Of a stretch of DNA of 64,000 nucleotides, positions 35,592-49,400 are shown piece after piece; within the stretch, counting starts at the first letter, position 1, and each line of letters opens with the position of its first letter. The position numbers and the translations under genes are program-made. Source of the DNA: Chlorops oryzae (taxonomy: Eukaryota > Arthropoda > Insecta > Diptera > Chloropidae); the NCBI GenBank assembly GCA_020466095.1, contig CM035807.1:95696742-95760741 (forward strand). The letters are read 5' to 3'. The notes beneath the pieces were generated by a model that was not told the DNA's origin, made no database searches, and saw only the letters and a program-made list of their open reading frames with translations.

Positions 35592-36731
35592 AAAATAACA
35601 ACTCTGCTAAAATGACGTAGGTCTGGGTACTCTGGGATACTACTCTATAGTTCTTGAGTCATTGAAATAAGCTTTTTCGAATGTTAAAAGGAAGTCGTGA
35701 AAAAAAAATTTAAAACAAAAAAATTAATTTTAAACTGTGCTTATCTAACTAATGCCGCAGAGATTCGATTGAGAAAGAATATGCAATAAGATAGCTAGAT
35801 TTTTTATCCTTTTTTCTATATGTATACATACATGTGTAAATGAAGCGCTTTTATGGCCAATCGCCTTCAGTGCGTCCATTAAAATCAACACTCATAAATT
35901 ACACACAATTACAAGTACTTACACATCTACTATTTATAGAGATTCCATTTAAAACATATATGTATATATATTTATTTCTATTCAAACATATATACGTATA
36001 TAATATGAATATATTACTTTTTTTTGTTTTTTTTAATGAAATTCCTTCCTTTCCTTTTTTTTTAAATATTTTATTATTTTTATAGCTTAATGTATTTATG
36101 CTCAACTGGGCTTTAAAACGCTACCACAACAGTGCCACACAAGGTGCAAAAGTGATGTCAGTTCCACCCAATCGAGGTCGGTTTTCGTTAACAACGATTC
36201 AAAAGTTAAAATATTTTATCCCTTGCCAACTGACCGCACGTTAACGTAATTCGTGTTCGTTCGAACATGTTATAAACATAACTAAAATCCAGGAAACTAT
36301 ACATAAATGTACGTATGTATAAATAAAATTATTTTAAAAATACAAAAAATGAATAAAACTAAAAAAAAAATTTGAATGGCAACCGTATTTGATTTTTGTT
36401 CATCTCTTTTTTTTCTTCTCCAATTTTTAATCTAAATTATTTTTTTTTTAACTAAAGCCTTACGTATGAGCATGATGTGGACGTGATTTCTTTAAACTTA
36501 AAATGCATGCAAATTTGTACACGAACCTCTCAAAAAAAAAAATTAAAAAAAAAAAAAAAATATATATAAAAAAAAAAATTTAAAAAAAAATTTAATAAAA
36601 AAAAAAAAAAAATATTTAAAAAAAAATTTAAACCGTAATAAAAAAACAAAAAAAAATTCAAAGGAAATACATAACAATGGAGGGCACATTGAGATTTTTC
36701 ACCATCTCTTTTCTTCTCTCTTTCTACTTAA

Positions 36732-36737
36732 TTTATT
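36732..36737 (-). terminator. Nearest polyadenylation signal to the ed stop
   Basis: tttatt on + reads AATAAA on -, about 185 bases past the stop. More signals follow near 36070 and farther down, so this is only one candidate end. Confidence 0.3.
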
Positions 36738-36920
36738 CGGAACAAAAATATTACTTAAAGTTTCAAGCTAACATTAAATTATCTTCGGGGCATTCACATA
36801 TGAACGATAAGCTGTGAATATCCCATTTGATTTGCAAAAATGTAAAAAAAAAAAATTAAAAAAAAAAATTTAAAAAAACAAAAAAAATAAAAAAAATTTA
36901 AATAATTTTACTTAAAAAAA

Positions 36921-37105
36921 TTAAACAATAATTTCGCGTATGACACGACGATTTCGCGAGTTTGGCGTCGATGAGTATTCACCCTCGTAGCTGTCGTCGT
37001 AACTCAGGGACATGTGTTGTTGTTGTGGTGGTATCACTTCATCTTGTTCCATGTGTTCCATATTATAGGGATTTGGTAGGCCGCTTACGTCGTGATATGG
37101 TGAAT
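36921..37105 (-). CDS. ed: ed last coding exon, PDZ-binding tail
   Basis: 185 nt after a ctcttcag acceptor. It encodes the last 62 or so residues, with a QQQ run, a Tyr/Asp/Glu-rich stretch (SYDDSYEGEY) and the end RRVIREIIV followed by TAA (36923-36921). EIIV is the known PDZ-domain ligand of Echinoid. Confidence 0.93.
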
Positions 37106-40100
37106 CTGAAGAGAGTTTCGAAGCAAAAGAAGAAGAACGTTACTTGAAGATTTTCCTTTAACGATTCATTGTAAATAAAAATGAAGGATAAACAAAGTGA
37201 ACGCAAGGATATATCGACAGCCAAAACAAAAAAAAACAAAAACAAAAAAACTCTTTAAAAAGATTCTTTAAAATGCTGTCGTCAAACTTACTTCAATTGC
37301 TTGCTGTTAGAGCGTAACATCCTGAATTATATCCGCTGCATTAAGTGGATGCATTAATTGAGAAAAAAGGAAGAATATTTCAAGTAACGATTTAAATGAA
37401 TTCCTTTACTTTGAATCATTAAAGAGTTCATCATGAACTTAGAGACAAAAAAAAAAAAACTGCGAAATAAATTCTTAAATAAATTCAGTACAGAATTTTT
37501 CTACCAAAGAAAAGAATCGCCCACTATCTCAACGATCGAGAATTTTATTCATTGAATGTAGGTATGAATGTATAAAAACGAAAACGTCGAAAATCCTTGA
37601 TGTTGCTCGAGGATGTTTGAGCTTTTCAAAGTTTCAACTCATCTGCCAGACAGACGCACGAGAGTTTTCACTTCAAATTGCCCGGAGAACTGAAAAGTAC
37701 AAAAGAGCGCCTTTTTTCCCCGTCACTTTTAAATCGTTCCGAAATTTCAATTAATTGTTTTCCTTCTTAATTCGTTGTTCGCGAGAGCTTAAACTAGCTC
37801 AAATTATTTCTAAATCAAGCGAAAACTCCTCCTCGCAACGCCGAGTACCCACTCTCATTTTAGTGCCTTTTATTTGCAGAGCACTCCAGAGATTGGCTAA
37901 AAAATAAATTTTCCAAGATTTTTTCTTCGCAAAAGAACTTTCTCTATTAGGCACGATGAAAAGGCAAAAGAGGACGAAAGAAGTGTAAAAAGTTGAGCAC
38001 TCAAAACAAAAAACAAAAAAAAAAATTGGTTTTTAAGGATTCTGGTGTCCTTTTTGGAAGCGAATTTTATGTGACTGAATCTCAAGTCACGCTGTGGAAG
38101 AATTCTATTTGCACAAATTTTCGCAGGCACACAGCACACACGGACCCGCCGTCATCGTAGATGTGTGAATTACTCTTTTCATAAGTTTATATGAAAATTT
38201 TGAAGTTAAAAGGTAATAAGCATGTACCTGCAACATCAAAGTTTCATAATTAGAAATAATAAATAAAAAAAAAAAAATAAAACTTGAAAAAAGAAGAGCG
38301 AAGAAAAAGGATCACTCAAATGCAAACGAATTTCTTCACAGTCCAACACTTCGCAAACTTAGACAAATGGCTGGGAATGGCAACTCTTCGGATGGGAAAG
38401 AGCTCAGCACGGGAAATGAATGTACGGTTGAAAAGGTAAACGGAAATAGCACACTCACGCCAACTGTAAGCGATGAATGCGTGTGTGTGAGTGATTTTTA
38501 CTTTCGAATTGACAGACCACCGCTGGCACTGCTACACACGTGCAGCCGCATGTGACGTGGTATTTAATAAACTTGGTTGCCTCGTATTTCTTATTGTAGG
38601 TCTTGCTCGTGTGGATATAAAATATTCGAGTTCGCTCATACTTACACCTGATACGGAATTCTATATAAGCCATAGACTAAAGAAGACACACAAAGTAGCA
38701 CATGAAATCAAATATTTCAAACGGCACATGTGTTGGATTTTCAATTTTCCTATGCAGTATTCAAAAGATAAGCTTCGCATAAGTTTCGAATACATACACT
38801 CGTATATCTATGGATACATACGTATCACTATATCATGGCCATAGCACGTATACGTATTTCATCAATGCTCATACGACCTGTGGGCCATGGTTTTTATTAT
38901 TGAATAAAATTATATAAAGTAGCTGTGCTTAGTAAAGTAATGTAGCTTAGCTTTTCTCGGTCTTTCACTCTTGCACACCTCCTCTACGATTATTCTGTGT
39001 GAAATGTGAAACAAACTAAAGCAAAAAAAAAAAAAAAGAACTAAATGAAACGAGAAAAAAAGGAATGAAAGGAAAATCATATTTCAAAATAATGTCGTAG
39101 ATAGCAGCAGTTTCCAGCTCCAAGGAATTATTAGGTATACCAGCAAGATTTTTGCACGATAGTGTGCAGGTCATGACATGCTGAGCTCCAGAGAACTGCT
39201 AGATATATACTTATTCATTGAATTTCTTTATTTCTGCTGATGTACGGTTTGTCAATTTCGAGTATACATTTCACTTCCAGAGGAAATTAAATTTCTGATG
39301 ATATGCATTCGGAATTGAAGTGTTCTCCTTTTTTTTTTTTTTTTGTCTGCAATTTGACAGATAAATGTCAAAGAACTCAGATGCTCGGTATCGTTTGTGC
39401 CCTAATACTTGAATACATTTCAGTTGACTTAATTAAATTGCAAAAGTTCCCTATTTAAAATTGAATTAAATGGAATTATTGGGCCAAAGTCTAGTCTAGA
39501 GTTATGCAAATGAAATTGAACGACAAAAAGCAATTAATTTCACCTTTTGAGAAACATTTTTACATAAGCATCTTCATCTAGTTTGAAGGTAAAATATTAC
39601 TACAAACGCGACTTTGTCGAATGCACGCAAATGGAAAGCATTTTTTAATGCAATTAACACAAAAATCTAATTTTTACATTCAACCGCTCCCTAAAAGTAT
39701 ACCACGAATAGCTTAGATTGCTATAAAAGAGAGAAAAACAAAAGAAAAACCTAATTCGCATTGTTTATGCTATCACGACGAAATGGAAAATCACATTTTC
39801 ATTCAAGGTAGTTTCTGGGGAGAATTTTTCGATGAACTTTGACAATTTTGTGTCCTACCCATGTTGAATGTCGATGGCTCTGGCCCTCCGGGTTAAAATT
39901 CAACAGCGACATTGTGCACTGGCACGTTCAAACACTTTGGCCAATTTGCTAGAATCCGAAATGAGCGCAAAGACATGCATGTCAAATATACAAATTGTAT
40001 TGAACATGTCATCGGCCAGTGAGACCGACGAACGATGGAGCCACCGACAGGACAGACAGTGTGATAGAGAGAGACAGAGCGATAGAGGGTTTTAAGCAGG

Positions 40101-40423
40101 AAAACAACATTGACATGCTGTGCAAAATGTGAGAATCTACGAAAACGATTTTGTAAAAAGCAAAAAAAAAAAAAATTAACAAAGCAAAAACACTGTAAAA
40201 CGAAAATTATCTCAAGGTCCTTGCCGCATGAATGCTACAGGTGCAGAGGATCTAAAGGAGAAATTTTTTTGGGAGCAATTTTTTTCTCTGAGTGTATGGA
40301 AATGGTCTTAAGGCATTTTCATGTACGCAATCAACACACAATGATTTAAGAATGATGATGTTTATGTTCATGTTTCTGTCATTGAAAATCACCATTTTAA
40401 CTCGACACATTTCGTCTGTCTGG

Positions 40424-40457
<34 letters not shown>

Positions 40458-43400
40458 TGCGTTTTAGGGTCTTTTAGGGCTATCTACGTGCCCGATTTTA
40501 AATTGATTATTCTACAATTTTCAACTCAATCCATTGCTGATTGTGTTTGTTGTCTGTGTTGATTTGCTGAGTTTGCTTGCAGCATACACAAATACCTATA
40601 TACGAATGTACAGACGTGGGTTGTGCGCCATCTTGTGCCTTACATTTGTAAGCTGGCGGCGTCTATGGCCTTAATATCGCACTGTTTCATTTAACTTTTG
40701 ATTTGGGCCTAAGAACATATTATTGGCTTATTTTGTTAAACAAGCGCTGTCTTCCCTCCTACTTCTCTTTGCCTATCATTTTCTTTGTTTGCATGACACA
40801 TGTTATGTATATTCGATTCGATGGCTGTTTTTTATGACTGTTTGCACAATGCACAAATAATTCTATGCACAAATAAATCCCTTTTCATGCTCCTACTATT
40901 AACTGCTTTCGCTATTCATCAAATGGCTTTCAATGCTCGATGATTTCGAAGAAGATATTTGTTCAGTTCGACATTGATATCCAATTTAAGTTATATAGAA
41001 ATGTAATTGACATTGAAGGTTGAAAGTTGCATTGTCGGTTTTGACATAATTAGCTGCTCAATTTGATAGACATTCAAAATTGTTAGCTTTGTTTGTAGAA
41101 ATGAACAATTTCTGTTTATCAAATGAAATTTATATCAATTCTGGTAAGATGAATAATATGTATTGAAAAGTTTGAATTTTATATTTGTTGGCATAGCTTG
41201 AGCGACCTTGCAAATATTTTCGGAGTATCTTAAAGCATTTTAAATGACATTCTTGCCTTTGGAGGCAAATTAAACTCGTCGGCTCTCGGCGAAAATGCGT
41301 CGCTTTACAATTGGCCATCAGTGTATGCTCAATGTACAGAATTGTAGCCTGCTTTCAGGAAAACAAGCTTCATGATGCATTGATCAGAGATTTTTTTTAG
41401 CTTCAAACCAGTGCTCTGCATTTCTGTAGTTTCTCACGATTTGTACGATTTCAATCCAGCAGGAAAAGAGACCCTGACAGAATCGATGACATCAGGATAA
41501 CTTTGGATGCAACGGCCTGCATGAAATTTCCTGGGACACTTTGTAAGACATTTGTAGACGACCTGTCAGTGACGTCCCATACGCCTTTGTTAACCCCTGG
41601 GTGCGATGGCGAGAAAAACATCGAAGAACTGCATTCGCTCTCACGTCTCTTAATGTCTAGAATTTTTCAAAAGGGTTTTTTTCTTCGGATTTTTAGGCGC
41701 ACACGTTATCCACCCCGCCACGGTATACTTTCGCTCGAGTGAAGAAAATATCCTGCAAAGTATTACAGTTTAAGTGGCCAATGCGATTCAAGCATACAGG
41801 GTGTGATCATTAGGTTCCGAGACTGGTCTCAGGAAAATAAATTTATTGAAAATTTTTGTAAATCGGACTAAAATTCTTCAAAATATGCTCCTTGGGAGTT
41901 CAGATATCACTGCCAGCGAGATTTCCACTGTTGGTAGGCTCCCTTTTTTCAAGGCATTTATGAGCAATTTATGGGTGCAGTTGAATTGAGAATATTGCAT
42001 TAATTTTTTCATTTGCAATAGAAGCTCGTTTTCATAGTTTGAATTGAGAATCTTTTTTTGAGGTTAAAATAATAAATTTTTTATATTTAAATTAATAAAA
42101 ACTATGAGATATAAAAAGGTATAGTTTTATGAAAATGGATTCATCTGAGCAATTTTGAGGAACATTAAAAAATATTTCATTCAAGTAGAACGATAATGTG
42201 TTTGTGCTAATTGTGCACAGCACTGTTTCGAAAATTTGTGAAATTTTCTGAATTTTTATGAAATCTAAAAGCCGGAAATTCATCTGAAATATCCAAATCA
42301 AAGTAGGTACTCGAAACGAATTTCCCAATTACGTATTTATCTCTAATTCGAATAGTTTGCTTTCGTTTGAGAGTTTTTATTACAAGCATTTAATTTTTGA
42401 ATTTTTCATTCGAAAATTGTTACAACTTCAAATGTGTGAGCTCAATGAATTGAAAGAAAAAAGAAAAAAAAAACCACCAAAATCAGAAACTTCCATCGTT
42501 CTGAATTGGTTGTTCATTGGAGAAAAGAAATTGTTCCAACTATCATAAATATTTTTCCACTTCAGTTTGATTTTATGAATATTTGACTTTTATAGCTGCA
42601 CTCGAGCATTTAGGCCAAACACTATTTAAACACTTTGGAATTAAATTGAAACGATTCGAAAGTACGTTTCTGCAAATACTTCAAATCGTTTCTAGCGAAC
42701 GAACGGGAAAATGTGTTTGCTGTAAATGCCATTTTGGAAATCATTTAATAGCACACTCGAAAGTTTTTACGAGAAAAGTCAGCCAGCCAGCCAGCCAGCT
42801 AGTTATTCAGTGTGCCAGGGAGACAGTAAAATCATTGAAGAAATTCTTCGGGAAATTTTCATAATGCCAAACTTTTGCAATTTGCTTAATTCGGTCGTTC
42901 GTTCTCGAGTTTTTCGGCGATAAATAACTGCAAAAGATGATTTCTCATTGAGTCGTAAAACTTTGAACACAATATTATGGATTACAGTGGGACAATTAAG
43001 GTGCATAATGAACTATAAATTCCGAAGGTAAGCATTTTTGAAGAGACTTTAAGAAGTCATTGTGGCATACTGCAAATATTTGCGAATCTCTTAAACGGCA
43101 TTCGCACACATGTGGTCTATGCATGCATGTGCATACCATAGGTTCATCCGTATATTGAAAATGGAAGCCATTTTGCTTTAATGTTGAATGGATTTCTCAG
43201 CTGGCCAGAGAAAGAATTCAATTTTGCAATTCAAAATTTCCATTTGTCAGTTCACACAAGACACACAGCGAGACACACACCCACAGGCCAGTTGCATAAG
43301 ATTTATTTATAATCAGACCTACAAAGGACATCCACCGGAACGGAGAAATCAACAATAAATTGAGTTACGAAATAGAATCGAACAACAACATTCAGAAGAA

Positions 43401-46400
43401 CAACAAGACCAACGATCAAAGCCGTATCAGCAAACTTAAACGAAATTGTATGTAAATTTTTATTGTAATGCTAAGCTCAAAGTAACCCACAAATTTCCTT
43501 ACGAAAAACGTCGAATGTAAACAAATTGCGAATGGGTTTATCCACTCAAAATCAGTTCCAAATGCAAACAAAACAAAAACCTTAAAGGACATTCAAGCAA
43601 GCACCTACGCACATCACATCAGATCACACCGAGAACAATTTAGGGGCAAACTCTAATAATGTTCTTTCATATTTCCATTTTTTTTTTTTTTGTCCCCAAA
43701 TTGTATATCTCTGCCTAAAGGAACTCCAACTGTAAGTGCCATAAAACGGATTTAATAAATAAAAAAAATAAAAAAATAAAAAATACGCGAATAAGAAAAA
43801 TGCTTTAACCGTTTAGCATCTTTTATAGCATATTTGAGTGAAATTTTTCTTCGAGTGCATGCAAATCATGCAAAGGACTTAATAACAGCTGCGTTTGCAC
43901 ACATATCGCGCGCATGTTGCCATACATGTTTGTACACATATGCGTGCAGCATTACGTAGCATGTTGCTGGCTTTGCTTTTGCCTTTTCGGGGCTTTCGCC
44001 TGATTGCTATATATGACGGTGAGTAGATTTGCAGACAGAGTGGATTTCTCCCTTTTTCGTTTGTTTTTTTTTTTCTTTTCTTTTTATTCTTTTCGCATAA
44101 ATCCACTTTAAGTGGAATTCCGTAAAGGAATTCTATAGTTGGCATCCCTTTTTCGACTGCCAACAATACTTTATCATTCCCTCAACGTTTTATAGGGATT
44201 TACTTTTGTTGTCTTTCATAGCTTTATTTCCATTATTCTTCATATTGTCTTGGTGCTGTTGATGTTGTTGTTGTTGTTATTATTGTCATTTGAAATTCTT
44301 AAATGCGAAACATAAAAGAAAAGCCACTTTTCAATGTTAAACATATCTCGAGGCTCATTCGAATTCGATGCGGCTTAAATATTTTGATCCTCAAAGAGAT
44401 CGGAGTTTGAGAACGTTAATTTTGAATGTATTTCTTCCATTCAAATTTTATATATCGATATAAACATTCGATGGCATATTGCCACATGATCAATAATGAC
44501 AGAGAGCAGTTCATTCATTTGCTTAGTTTATTAACTCTAACGATGCTATCAAAATAAACTTCGACCAAAAATGAAAGATTGTTCGACTTAAAAGTGTAGT
44601 AAATTCACAAAAAAAAAAAATTAATAAAATGAAGAAATAAAAATCATAAAAAAGCGAGTAAAAGATGCTCGTAAAAAATTCTCGACTAAAGTATCATCGC
44701 TAGTTTAAGTGGCAAAAACAAGAGCCATCCGGGCGCAATACGAAAAATATTCAAAATGAATAAAAAAGTAACAAGCGAAACTCTACAGCATAATCAATCA
44801 AATGCAAACAAAGCGAAAATGCACAAAATCATGCACGAAAGCGCAAAGATATGTCCTTGGATATGAGCGCACACACACACACACACACACTTTCACAGTG
44901 CGACAACGAAACGACACCCATACGAAATTCGAGATGAATGTGCGATGCAAATGTTGCTGACGCTGGCAGTACATGAATCCAGAATCGAAGAATTTGAAGA
45001 CACGAAAAAAGGCTTGGACCACTTTTTGATTTGACTCGAATGCACGAAGTTGTTGCGTTGTGCATTTGTTATGTTCGATACACAGTTCAGCCGAAAGGAA
45101 TGAAAAGCAAAAAGGCATAGAAGCCTCGAAATCCGTCGAAAAAAGCAAACGGCAAAGAGCAATCGAAACAAAACGAAACAAAACAAAACGAATCGAATCG
45201 AAACGAAACAAAAAATCAGTATTGAGGAAGAGAAGCTAAGGACATTTCCAGCGATACCATAAATAGAGCCCTGCACTGCAGTGGCACGCACTACGGAAAC
45301 TTGCGGGAATTGAGTGCCACTACTGCTACATCCACAGTGCTAGTTACTTTCCCGTCTCGTTGCGATGATGCACAAAAAAATATCAATGAACTCAAGCGCA
45401 TGGAATGTTGCTTCAGCAGCTTTTTCGCTTAGCCGAGAGAGACAGAGAGTTTTTTTTTTTTTTTTTTTGTAAGCTGCAGTCATCGTAATGAAGATGTATG
45501 GTTTTTGCTTAAGCATATCCAGGACATTTGTGTGTGCCATTGCTATTCTTTCGTTCAGTCTCTGTAGTGCTGCTTAGTGCATGCATTTGTATGTGTTGTA
45601 TGTTCATGTGTATGTGTGGATTGAAAATTTTTGCGTATTGCTTCGTACATTGACAAATACTTTACGTTAGTGAAGTTAGCTTATTCGATACTTTGCATGT
45701 ACTACTTATTTCAAATACATAAGCAATTTTCCTTGCATACTTTCGAGGGCACTAGAGAAAACTGCGACATAAGTACGCAGCACATAAAGCCAACAGATAA
45801 AGATAAAAATATCTACAAACATTGTGAAATTATTAAGGGAAAAAATGCAACCACAAGCAAATGTCATAAAAACTTCGAAAGAATTCCTAAAATACAGCAA
45901 TGCCATGTGCTGACAAGCATACCTACCAACTGGAATATGTAGATACACTGAGAAAAAATTGTTTTGAAAAACTGAATCGGTTTCATCTTCGAAAATATGC
46001 ACTCGAATGGAATCTTTTTATTAAGAAATATTTTTATACAAAACAATAAAAGTCTTTTGTAGACAATTTGAACGAAAAATTATAATAAAGTAAATGAGAA
46101 ATGAGATTAAAAAAATAAAAAATATAAGATTATTTGGAATTCTTTACGAGTCATATAAATGATTGTTTGTTTTTTGTGGAGTGAACAATAAAAGAAAGAG
46201 GATAACGATCAGGTCAATATGATTGCTTCATAAAAGCGATATACGAGTAAAGGAATGATTGGTGGAATAAACGGGCGATGAGTCGCATTGAAATTAGGTT
46301 TTCTGTATGGTCGAATTTTTTAACCATGAGAAAAACGACTCGTTCTTCTGACTGAAGAAAAATTGAGCACACATCTACCTTTAAGTCTTCATAACTTAAA

Positions 46401-49400
46401 TGACGTGCATTTCAATTTAGAACGCAGAGCATATTCTTAAGAGTGTAACAGAAAAGGCTTCCATATTCCTTCGCATGGGGCACAAATCGACAGTCTCCCG
46501 ATCGCTTTAACTTGATCATAGTTTATGAGACCTTTTTGCTTATCACATCCCACATGCTATGGCATTGCTTTTGTTTATATATTGTACGTGTATTATGGTT
46601 TTTATTTATTTATTTATTTATTTTTTTTTTTTTGTTGAGAAGTATATGAAGCCGGGATAAGACAAGCACTGAGTGGCTTGAATGGCATAAGAACTCGATA
46701 CACATCCTGACTTTTATGTATTTCATTGATAAGCATACACATAAGAAAACAATAAATAAGAAAAAAAGAAAACTTTGTAACAAATAAATATGTAACATTG
46801 ATATTTGTAAAAATAGAAAGAGAGAGAGAAAAAAAAGGATGAAAAAAGCACAAACCAGAAGACAAAAATACAAAAAAAAAAAAAAAAAATTGAAACAAAA
46901 GAAACCCGAAAAGATTTTTTATGAAGGCACGAACGGAAAAGCATCGGTTTGTCTAGTTTGTTGCGACTTCGGTCTTCGGACTTTGTCTGGTACTCTCTCA
47001 TAAAGTATAAAAATATACAATTTCCTTTCGTTCGTTCCCAAATGTTGCTATGGCGATTCGTCGGAGCGCTTTCCTACTTTCTCGTATATTCCCAGTGGTT
47101 TTGCTGTGATGCTTATTTAAGAAAAAATTCTATTATATTTTATCGTGGTTCTGCAATGGTGTGGTCTTGCATATTTTCAAGCATAGAATCGTAATACGAC
47201 CCCCTCCTCTGGCCCTTCCCGCTTCCCCGTTAGGTAAGTGAAATGAATTATCAAGATGTCTTGCCACAATTGGGGATCGTAATTTTGGTGTTGAAACGGA
47301 AAATTCCCGGAAAATTGTTTCGGGTTTTGCAATTTCGTTTCAAAACAAATTCGCCATGAGAGCTAAATTTTCATAAACTGGCCGAGGTCAAAATATTATT
47401 TTGCATAAATTTCATGGGCATGTGGTGGAATATCTCTCTTTTGATTCATTTTTATTTTATTTTATTTTATTTTTTTTTTTTTTTTTATGAACAAGAAAAA
47501 TTCGAAAAGCTTTTTACGTTGACTTTCCATTGAGAATACATTTTAATAGAACGATGGCATTTAACTTTGCTAAAAGGAGCATTTTTTGAGCATTACATTT
47601 TTGTATTTTAATATTTTATTCCCATTAAATACAAAAAGCTTTTCACGTTTTATGGTATTCGAAGAAATCAGCTCTTTATTTTAAACTTTTTCTTCGTCAT
47701 TTCGAAATGTCTTTCAAGCAAGGCACGCTATCTCAACTTTTTGTAAATAAAATAACAAAAAAAAAAAAAAAATGTAATTACCTCCTGTGCGAGTTCCTTT
47801 CGATCATAACATGAACATAATTTCTAAACGAGTTATAATTTCGAAATGGTTAAATTCACCCGCACTTGTCCTCACACGTTTAACTACATAGCTCTTCAGT
47901 TGTTGCCTTACAGTCACAGCGGATAAGCTGTCACTTCCATCGTAGTCTCCAAAGTGGCTCTCATCCATATTCCCTATGTGAATATGTGTTTATTTAGGGT
48001 ACACGAAAGGTACTCATTGAGCGAAATCAAGTGGCAAAATACAGGATTATGAGAATTAAAATCCGCAAGCAATTTTAAACGAGAAAATGAAGTGGAGCTC
48101 TAGCAACAAACGCATCGACCGCACAAACACGCTCCATTGACAAGACACACGGTGGCACGGTGAAGCATTGTTAGTGAACTCATTAAAATGTCACTAGCAC
48201 TTATGACCAACACGTGTCAGACGATGTGACGGCTAACGACAAATAAGGTGCTATTTGAAAAGATACACAATAATCCCAACAAAAACGTAATCAAGCGAAC
48301 GACTTTTTATTTGTCCATTGTACCTTGGGCTCGATTCTTGACCGAAGCCGCCTCACTTCACTTAATGGACTATTATCGATAAATCTGGCAAGGTTGTAAA
48401 AACGTTCATTTCATCACTAAACCTGCGCTATGTACGTCTGATATGGTCGGCCTATGAGGAAAGCAGCATGCCAGCCACGTGTCTCTCAATAAAGATTGGC
48501 ATGACACAGTCCGTCATCACAATTGTTAATTTATTGTCAATGTAAGCTTTTTCGCACAGTCAGCTACATAACCAAATAGGTAGCCAGTCAGCCAGCCAGC
48601 CAGCCGGGAAAAGTCATTGAACAAAACATGCAGGCGTGTAAATTGTTTCTTTACAACGTACCTACATACATCCGTACAAACAGTACATTCGACCTTGTTC
48701 GACGTTTTCGAATGGCCGAAAGGCAAACGGCAAGAGCCGATTCTCCCCTACGATTCGACGACAATTTATCTTACGATATTGCCACAAATCCATCAATTCA
48801 ACGCGGCGCACCCGTCATGCCGCCTACCTACGAGCAATGCATCAAATGGCCCCATCGCTCGTTCAATCAACGCATCAATTTATCAATAAATGAAGTATGG
48901 AAGGACTTACCTAAATGCTGATCAACGCGTTTCTTCGGTTTCTGCACTGAAGCATATGGATCACTGCAGTAGTCCTGCCTGGATGGATTTTGATTATTGC
49001 GCAAATTGTGATATTCATCGCCATGTTGACTGGGTGTCGCTGTTAGATGCGGATAGGCGGCATAGTCGTCGACGGCACCGTAACCGCCATGTGTCAATGG
49101 ATCATAGCCATACGTTGGCTGTGGTTCGACATAGTTGTTGTGTGCTCCGACGGCGGGCACGAGATTCTGTTGATTGCCTGCAGCGGCAGACATTTTCACC
49201 TGCCACAGCGAGTCCTGCGAGTTAACACTGCCGCCGTTATTCGAGTTCGAGTAGTTATTTTCAATATAGCCCATATTGACCCCTGTTGGCGAGCACAAAA
49301 TGAAATGAAATGACAGAATTATTATTACAATGGAAAATACAAAAAGAAAAATAAAACGTAAAACGAACTTATAATAGTGACCTCATTTGATTTAATATTA

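Larger units (their letters stand above)
33500..36920 (-). other. ed 3' UTR / downstream region, very AT-rich
   Basis: This lies directly downstream of the ed stop codon on the - strand. Several tttatt words on + (AATAAA on -) offer polyadenylation signals, the nearest at 36732-36737, so the UTR length cannot be fixed. It contains A/T homopolymer blocks (36530-36640 and 36842-36917) and an imperfect inverted repeat at 35461-35591. No coding exon was seen. Confidence 0.5.
37106..48910 (-). other. ed intron, 11.8 kb
   Basis: A large intron between the last two coding exons. It holds TG (40425-40455) and AC (44869-44890) microsatellites, acactgagaaaaa-type words at 40281 (inverted) and 45945, a possible mariner-like end near 41.8 kb, cagc tetranucleotide runs at 42781-42800 and 48590-48605, and the small + strand ORF at 48712-48921. 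Large introns in such genes often carry enhancers, but none can be pinpointed here. Confidence 0.8.
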
